Source: CAZEHJ01 sp964512485
GTDB lineage: Bacteria > Bacteroidota > Rhodothermia > Rhodothermales > UBA10348
Assembly: GCA_964512485.1 (NCBI GenBank)
Contig: CAZEHJ010000108.1
Location: 1 to 8,118, forward strand
DNA: 8,118 bases
Direction: 5' to 3'
The stretch's first letter is position 1, and the number at the start of each line of letters is the position of its first letter. The notes under the pieces were generated by a model. The model saw only the letters and a program-made list of their open reading frames with translations. It searched no databases and was not told where the DNA came from. Below, one piece after another: positions 5,128 to 8,118 of the stretch. The position numbers and the translations under genes are program-made.

Positions 5128-5425
5128 TCGAATTGGGCTCCCGTTTCAGCCGCACAGCGAAACCTCGCGGGCTGCGGCCCGGTCGATGGCGCGCAAGACG
5201 AGTCGGGTGCGTGGCGACAGGCAGCGCATTCTTGACGTGCTGATGGCGAAGCCGCTGACCGATCGCGAAATGCAAGAGATCCTGAAGCTCGACGGATCGA
5301 CGCAGCGGCCCAGGCGCATCGAACTCATGAACGATGGGCTTGTGGCGGACACCGGAGAGCGGCGAAACGGCTCGGTGCTCTGGTGGCTTACCCGCATGAT
5401 GCCGGGGTTCGACGATGCGGCCTGA
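5105..5425 (+). CDS. Winged-helix DNA-binding protein
   Basis: This is a 106-residue protein. After a polar N-terminus rich in Ser/Arg/Ala (to about residue 38) comes a winged helix-turn-helix: helix RQRILDVLMAK (39-49), helix LTDREMQEILKL (51-62), recognition helix STQRPRRIELMNDGLV (65-80), and a beta wing ADTGERRNGSVLWWLT (81-96). This is the fold of many small phage transcription or replication-initiation factors. The ATG at 5105 follows AGGGGG by a few bases and overlaps the end of the MazG-like gene by 23 bases. Its end overlaps the next gene by 11. The DNA target is unknown. Confidence 0.65.
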   Translation: MSEVGSNNRIGLPFQPHSETSRAAARSMARKTSRVRGDRQRILDVLMAKPLTDREMQEILKLDGSTQRPRRIELMNDGLVADTGERRNGSVLWWLTRMMPGFDDAA

Positions 5426-5816
5426 CGACGTGTGGCCCCAGGTCGTCGAAGCCTTCGCCCACTACGGGAAACGAGTGCAGCCCCGCCTACGCGGTGAGCG
5501 CCTCCGTCTCGTGAAACGTCTCCTCGCCGATGGCTACGAGGCTCACGACCTTGTAGCCGCGACCCACGGCTACGTCGTCTACCACGAGGGCCTCGAGCCG
5601 AAGATGGGCTCGGACTTCGACCCTCGCCGGTACTTCACGCCCGAAAGCGTGTTCCGCCTGGAGAAGCTCGAGCCCCGCATCGAGCTCGGCCTTGAAGGGC
5701 CGTACCGAAAGCCTGAGTCCGCCCCTGAGCGTCGTGAACGCGAGAGGCGGGAAGAGTACGAGCGAGCCCGAGAAGAGGTCGCACGCGAGCGAGGAGGGCT
5801 TCACTCAGTTGGTTAG
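5415..5816 (+). CDS. Possible replication-associated phage protein
   Basis: This is a 133-residue protein. Residues 22-90 (RLRGERLRLVKRLLADGYEA, then HDLVAATHGY...DPRRYFTPESVFRLEKLEPRI) follow the layout of the conserved C-terminal domain of phage replisome organisers. In that domain a helix is followed by a 'gf..eD...vi' segment, then a 'YlrPetLF...Fe.yl' element; here YFTPESVFRLEKL is the counterpart. Residues 100-127 are a highly charged Glu/Arg helix (RRERERREEYERAREEVARE). The protein lacks the N-terminal winged helix of full organisers, but the gene just upstream encodes one, so the pair may be a split form. It starts at an ATG overlapping the upstream stop by 11 bases; the ribosome site is weak. 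The family link is tentative. Confidence 0.4.
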   Translation: MRPDDVWPQVVEAFAHYGKRVQPRLRGERLRLVKRLLADGYEAHDLVAATHGYVVYHEGLEPKMGSDFDPRRYFTPESVFRLEKLEPRIELGLEGPYRKPESAPERRERERREEYERAREEVARERGGLHSVG

Positions 5817-5842
5817 TTCGACGGCGTACGTGGTCGGCTAAC
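5812..5842 (+). terminator. Hairpin at the stop of the possible replication gene
   Basis: GTTAG (5812-5816, including the TAG stop) pairs with CTAAC (5838-5842). CGAC (5819-5822) pairs with GTCG (5833-5836), with a small TT/G irregularity between the two helices and a 10-base loop. No T-run follows, so if it acts in termination it would be a weak or factor-assisted site; it could instead protect the 3' end or be the first stem of the structured stretch. Confidence 0.3.
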
Positions 5843-5854
5843 GGCAGCGCGTGC

Positions 5855-5974
5855 GTGAAAACCTCTCTGGTCCTGCCGGTAAGAATCGGAGAGCACACTG
5901 TGGGAACGCCACACAACCGGCAGCGCCAGAGTGAAACGGAAGAGGGCGCGTGGCAGCCAGGGCCTTCGTGGTGA
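5855..5974 (+). other. Possible 39-codon ORF
   Basis: From GTG (5855) the frame reads MKTSLVLPVRIGEHTVG and ends ...GAWQPGPSW before TGA at 5972-5974. No Shine-Dalgarno sequence precedes it, and its third codon positions look less GC-rich than those of neighbouring genes. It coincides with the strongest stem-loops of this stretch, so the bases may be constrained by RNA structure instead. Confidence 0.15.
5873..5923 (+). ncRNA. Nested stem-loop, candidate structured RNA
   Basis: CTGCCGGT (5873-5880) is perfectly complementary to ACCGGCAG (5916-5923). Inside it, TGTGG (5899-5903) pairs with CCACA (5909-5913) around a GAACG loop, leaving a single-stranded arm of 18 bases (5881-5898). An 8-bp outer stem enclosing a smaller hairpin in a gene-free stretch is more than expected by chance. 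No known RNA family is recognised. Confidence 0.35.
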
Positions 5975-6040
5975 AAGCAACTTCTTCGGGATTCGCGGTT
6001 AGCCCCCGCATACCTGCCAGCTCTCCATTTCAGGTGAGCA

Positions 6041-6083
6041 CGGACCTTCTCTGACCCGGTGTGCTGGGAACAGGAGAGGTCCG
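6041..6083 (+). promoter_or_regulatory. Long imperfect hairpin in the DHH gene leader
   Basis: CGGACCTTCTCTG (6041-6053) pairs with CAGGAGAGGTCCG (6071-6083) over 13 positions, with one C/A mismatch and two G-U pairs. After a small internal loop (A6054 opposite AA), CCCGG (6055-6059) pairs with CTGGG (6064-6068), with one G-U, closed by a TGTG loop. The hairpin ends 33 bases before the DHH start and leaves its ribosome site free. Likely roles are message stabilisation, processing or protein binding; with no T-run it is not a classical terminator. Confidence 0.45.
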
Positions 6084-6116
6084 CCAGATCCTTTCAGGAA
6101 CAGACAAGGAGCCACC

Positions 6117-6746
6117 ATGAAGGCACCGCTCGTCATCTATCACGCCGACTGCTACGACGGATTCACGGCGGCTTGGATTGCACACACCGCTCTCGATGGT
6201 CGAGCCGAACTCTTCCCAGGGAGGTATGGGGAGAAGCCTCCGTATTCGCTGGCCGAGGGGAGGGAGGTTCTAGTGGTCGACTTCTCGTATCCGCGAGAGC
6301 AGATGATCGAACTCAACGAGGTTGCGGGGACGCTCGTCGTGTTGGATCACCACAAGACGGCCGAGGCGAACTGTGAGGGCCTCGACTTCTGCACGTTCGA
6401 CATGGAACGGTCGGGCGCGGGGATGACTTGGGACCATTTCAATCCCGGCAAACGTCGCCCGGTCTGGATCGAGTGTGTCGAGGATCGCGATCTATGGCGG
6501 TTCGACCATCCCGCAACGAAGTCGATTCACGCCTACCTGACCGCGACGCCGATGACGCTCGAAGCGTGGTCGGAACTCCATCAAGCCGAGTGGGAGCATC
6601 TCGCCGAAGGCGGTGACGCGATTCGTCGCTCGATTGACCGCTATTGCGAAAAGATGACCGAACACGCGACGGGTCGGATTCTCTGGGGTGTTCCGGCCCA
6701 GGTCGTGAACGCGCCGTATCTGAATTGCAGCGAACTCTGCAACTAC
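6117..6746 (+). CDS. DHH-family phosphoesterase, N-terminal part (interrupted by gap)
   Basis: The 210 residues before the gap form the DHH catalytic domain. HADCYDGF (9-16) holds D11 and D14 of motif I; LVVDFSYP (52-59) gives motif II; VVLDHHKTA (74-82) is the name-giving DHH; and CVEDRDLWRF (120-129) supplies the fourth motif. Together these residues bind two manganese ions. The family includes RecJ, nanoRNases and cyclic-dinucleotide hydrolases; the short, RecJ-distant form fits a phage or archaeal-type oligonucleotide phosphoesterase. The start has AAGGAG five bases upstream. The substrate-binding DHHA1 half, with its GGGH..AAG motif, is not visible and would lie in the gap. The matching C-terminus probably resumes at 6847. 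Confidence 0.85.
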
Positions 6747-6846
6747 NNNNNNNNNNNNNNNNNNNNNNNNNNNNNNNNNNNNNNNNNNNNNNNNNNNNNN
6801 NNNNNNNNNNNNNNNNNNNNNNNNNNNNNNNNNNNNNNNNNNNNNN
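6747..6846. other. Assembly gap, 100 N
   Basis: Exactly 100 undetermined bases inside the DHH gene. A normal DHHA1 domain would need more than the 34 codons this length allows, so the true gap is probably longer. The number of N should not be used to set the frame. Confidence 0.95.
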
Positions 6847-6917
6847 TCCTCGGCGCGGTGCTCGAGCGAGTGGAAGTCGCGTTGGATGCGGCGAAGGAGG
6901 AGACGTATGGCGACTGA
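6847..6917 (+). CDS. Probable C-terminus of the DHH phosphoesterase
   Basis: After the gap a frame reads LGAVLERVEVALDAAKEETY and ends at TGA (6915-6917), 11 bases inside the next gene. A helical tail like this suits the end of a DHH/DHHA1 protein, and no other start is needed between the gap and the stop. Continuity with the N-terminal part is inferred, since the gap length and therefore the frame are not known. Confidence 0.5.
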
Positions 6918-7101
6918 GGCACCGGAACCGCTCCGATCAGAAGATCACGGCATGGTGATCGCAGAAGCGGACGAGGTTCACGACCGAGACGGTCGTGCCC
7001 GTTGGATCGAGTTGCGTTGGCACGCAAGCGTCACCGACGCCCGCCGCCTCCGCGACTGGCTCGACCAGGCGATCGTGTGGCTCGAAGAAGGGGGGAGTTG
7101 A
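6907..7101 (+). CDS. Small hypothetical protein, 64 residues
   Basis: The protein begins MATEAPEPLRSEDHGMVIAE. It has an acidic, probably beta-rich N-terminal half (VIAEADEV, then WIELRWHASV) and a C-terminal helix (DARRLRDWLDQAIVWLEEG). The ATG at 6907 is preceded by AGGAGG at a good distance and overlaps the end of the DHH frame by 11 bases. A longer frame beginning with poly-arginine codons lies upstream of this ribosome site and is rejected. No family is recognised. Confidence 0.65.
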   Translation: MATEAPEPLRSEDHGMVIAEADEVHDRDGRARWIELRWHASVTDARRLRDWLDQAIVWLEEGGS

Positions 7102-7338
7102 ATGTATTCGGACGTAGCAGAGGGGCACTGGACGATCGGCGGCGATTTCAGACTCGTTGACCCGGGTGACGAGAACGCTCCGGTTGTGAGCATCACCTTT
7201 CACGACATCGGGATTCGCTCCGCGATGCTCGACAAGGAAGCGCGCAAGACGTTTTGCGCCGCGCTTTCCACGCTCATGATTGAGATGCCGCACCCCTACG
7301 AGGATGAGGCTCCGGAACCGGGGGACTTGGGCGAATGA
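7102..7338 (+). CDS. Small hypothetical protein, 78 residues
   Basis: This acidic protein (MYSDVAEGHWTIGGDFRLVD) has alternating strand-like segments (HWTIGGDFRLV, PVVSITFHDIG), then a helix (DKEARKTFCAALSTLMIE) and an acidic, proline-containing tail (PYEDEAPEPGDLGE). The ATG follows the preceding TGA directly and has GGGGGAG upstream. Its stop overlaps the next start as ATGA. It resembles many small beta-plus-helix phage early proteins, but I cannot name a family. Confidence 0.65.
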   Translation: MYSDVAEGHWTIGGDFRLVDPGDENAPVVSITFHDIGIRSAMLDKEARKTFCAALSTLMIEMPHPYEDEAPEPGDLGE

Positions 7339-7505
7339 TGGGCACCCCGACCCCGCAGCAGGTCGAGGCTGCGATCGTGGCCGACCTCGAAGCCCACGAG
7401 TTCCGCACAGGTGAATTCTACTACGAACTCGCCCGCAAGCACGGTGTCAGCGCATGGTCGGTGCGCATGATTGCAGTCCGCGAGAAGCGGCAGAGAGGGC
7501 GGTGA
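7335..7505 (+). CDS. Small HTH-like protein, 56 residues
   Basis: This short gene is recognised from its overlaps and codon pattern. The ATG at 7335 overlaps the upstream TGA (ATGA), and its own TGA overlaps the next ATG (TGATG). The protein begins MMGTPTPQQVEAAIVADLEA and continues with FYYELARKHGVSAWSVRMIAV. The segment ELARKHGVSAWSVRMIA has the spacing of a helix-turn-helix (small residue, Gly turn, then a recognition helix), as in homeodomain-like and RNA polymerase sigma region 4-like folds. It ends in a basic tail, EKRQRGR. It may bind DNA; the target is unknown. A second ATG directly after the first could also serve as the start. Confidence 0.6.
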   Translation: MMGTPTPQQVEAAIVADLEAHEFRTGEFYYELARKHGVSAWSVRMIAVREKRQRGR

Positions 7506-7915
7506 TGCAGAGGTTCGTCCTCGACTTCGAGATCCCGGGCCTCCCCGACATCCAGGTCGCTGCGGCGAAGGGCCATTGGCGCACGCGGCTGAAGGAAGCG
7601 GAGCGGTGGGAGGAGCGCGTCAAGGCGATCGTCCTGGGCGATCACTACCTGCCCGACAAGCCGCTCAAGCGCGCGCGCGTCACGTTCGAGCGGCACTCGG
7701 CCAATCGTCCCGACAGCACGAACATCAGGGCCTCGTTCAAGTCGATCGAAGACGCGATCCATTGCCGCCCACGAGGACGACACGGGCAGAAGGTGGGGCT
7801 TGCGATTCTCGAAGACGACGCCCCCGAGAACTATGAAGGCGGCGAGCCGATCGTGCGTTGGGTCAAAGCGAAACGTGGTGAAGGCAAGGTACGCATCAGA
7901 GTGGAGGAAGTGTGA
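7505..7915 (+). CDS. RusA-like Holliday-junction endonuclease (possibly divergent)
   Basis: This is a 136-residue protein. Its layout follows the RusA family: N-terminal strand FVLDFEIPGLPD, a basic helix HWRTRLKEAERWEERV (24-39), strand KRARVTFERHS, the RPDSTN segment (68-73) followed by helix SFKSIEDAI, then AILEDDAPENY (100-110), and a final strand KVRIRVEEV. RusA normally has D-x-D-N with a Lys three residues on, and a later Asp. Here D70 and D104/D105 are present, but the second Asp is Thr (position 72), and the Lys lies six residues after the Asn (K79). It may therefore be a diverged or inactive member. The start is fixed by a TGATG overlap with the upstream gene, with GAGGG upstream. 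Phage RusA enzymes resolve recombination and replication junctions before packaging. Confidence 0.55.
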   Translation: MQRFVLDFEIPGLPDIQVAAAKGHWRTRLKEAERWEERVKAIVLGDHYLPDKPLKRARVTFERHSANRPDSTNIRASFKSIEDAIHCRPRGRHGQKVGLAILEDDAPENYEGGEPIVRWVKAKRGEGKVRIRVEEV

Positions 7916-8109
7916 TGGCCAAGCGAACGCTCGAGATCGACACAGCCCAGCCGTGGTCCGACTGGCACGCGCTCTTCCGCGAGTACGAGGACTACCACGA
8001 GAGGGTGTGGAGCGGGCAACTCGATCCCGAGCCCCTCAGGTCGGTACTCGGTACGGCGCCTGAGGTCGTTAACCTGTGGGCTCACATGATGGGCGGGGGG
8101 GGCGATTGA
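7915..8109 (+). CDS. Small hypothetical protein, 64 residues
   Basis: The protein begins MAKRTLEIDTAQPWSDWHAL and continues with an aromatic, acidic helix (FREYEDYHERVWSGQ), then PEPLRSVLGTAPEVVNLWAH and a glycine-rich end, MMGGGGD. The ATG at 7915 overlaps the RusA-like stop (TGATG) and has GGAGGAAG upstream; the GTG one codon earlier is less well spaced. Eight consecutive G (8095-8102) near the 3' end encode part of the glycine tail and double as the ribosome site for the next gene. No family is recognised. Confidence 0.6.
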   Translation: MAKRTLEIDTAQPWSDWHALFREYEDYHERVWSGQLDPEPLRSVLGTAPEVVNLWAHMMGGGGD

Positions 8110-8118
8110 TGGACATCA
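8109..8118 (+). CDS. Start of next coupled gene, runs off window
   Basis: An ATG at 8109-8111 overlaps the preceding TGA as TGATG and reads M-D-I before the edge. The G-rich run at 8095-8102 is at ribosome-site distance. The same overlap joins the two preceding gene pairs, so another gene is expected here, but nothing can be said of its product. Confidence 0.4.

Larger units (their letters stand above)
5817..6116 (+). other. 300-base hairpin-rich non-coding stretch before the DHH gene
   Basis: No clear gene is present. The plus strand can form a chain of hairpins: 5812-5842, a two-level structure at 5873-5923, GCGCC/GGCGC (5923-5927 with 5945-5949), GCGG/CCGC (5995-5998 with 6006-6009), ACCTG/CAGGT (6012-6016 with 6031-6035), and a long hairpin at 6041-6083. 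A 39-codon GTG frame (5855-5974) crosses it but lacks a ribosome site. I recognise no known riboswitch, ribozyme or tRNA. In an otherwise gap-free arm this may be a structured RNA or a long regulatory leader. Confidence 0.45.

Noticed and set aside
5817..6116. tRNA, known riboswitch or self-cleaving ribozyme
   Set aside because: No cloverleaf with a T-loop, no hammerhead core, and no riboswitch signature I know; only generic hairpins are visible.
7454..7504. Longer N-terminus for the RusA-like protein
   Set aside because: The 17 extra codons lie within the upstream HTH-like gene; the internal ATG at 7505 has the TGATG overlap and matches where the first strand of the family begins.
1..8118. 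CRISPR array, insertion sequence or integrase attachment site
   Set aside because: No regularly spaced repeats, terminal inverted repeats with a transposase, integrase gene or tRNA-end duplication is visible.

Overview
The window looks like the early or accessory region of a tailed phage or prophage from a GC-rich bacterial host, probably assembled from a metagenome. Nearly all genes are short and tightly packed with stop/start overlaps. The products are typical of phages: an SSB-like protein, a helicase-methyltransferase fusion, a MazG-like pyrophosphohydrolase, a DHH phosphoesterase and a RusA-like resolvase. Two runs of exactly 100 N (2268-2367 and 6747-6846) are scaffold gaps and each interrupts a gene. 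I see no rRNA, tRNA, CRISPR array, transposase, integrase, or structural or packaging gene. The host cannot be named from this sequence.

Left arm, minus strand (1-2267). Transcription runs leftward from the first gap. A cassette of five small genes (2267 to 1164) is joined by GTGA or ATGA overlaps; three of the five carry paired CxxC zinc-ribbon motifs and the last is a single-pass membrane protein. A 372-base stretch without a confident gene follows (792-1163); it has imperfect direct repeats, a GC-rich inverted repeat and a TTGACA box. Next come a putative ssDNA-binding protein (791-300) with an OB-like core, a proline-rich linker and an SSB-like C-terminal tip, and an alanine-rich gene that runs off the window (203-1). 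A set of competing inverted repeats lies between these last two genes.

Right arm, plus strand (2368-8118). A small Cro/C1-type regulator overlaps by 8 bases a 727-residue fusion of an SF2/SNF2-like helicase and a beta-class N4/N6 DNA methyltransferase. This layout recalls controller-protein/modification pairs of restriction-modification systems, but no nuclease is visible. A MazG-like protein, a winged-helix protein and a possible replication-associated protein follow with overlapping ends. A 300-base hairpin-rich stretch (5817-6116) then leads into a DHH phosphoesterase broken by the second gap. The tail is a run of tiny coupled genes, including an HTH-like protein and a RusA-like endonuclease.

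Taken together, the right arm reads as a DNA-metabolism module: modification and possible translocation on DNA, nucleotide-pool cleaning, replication control, oligonucleotide turnover and junction resolution. The most unusual items are the regulator plus helicase-methyltransferase operon, the hairpin-rich leader before the DHH gene, the SSB-like protein with its ribosome-site switch downstream, and the repeat-bearing region upstream of the SSB-like gene.
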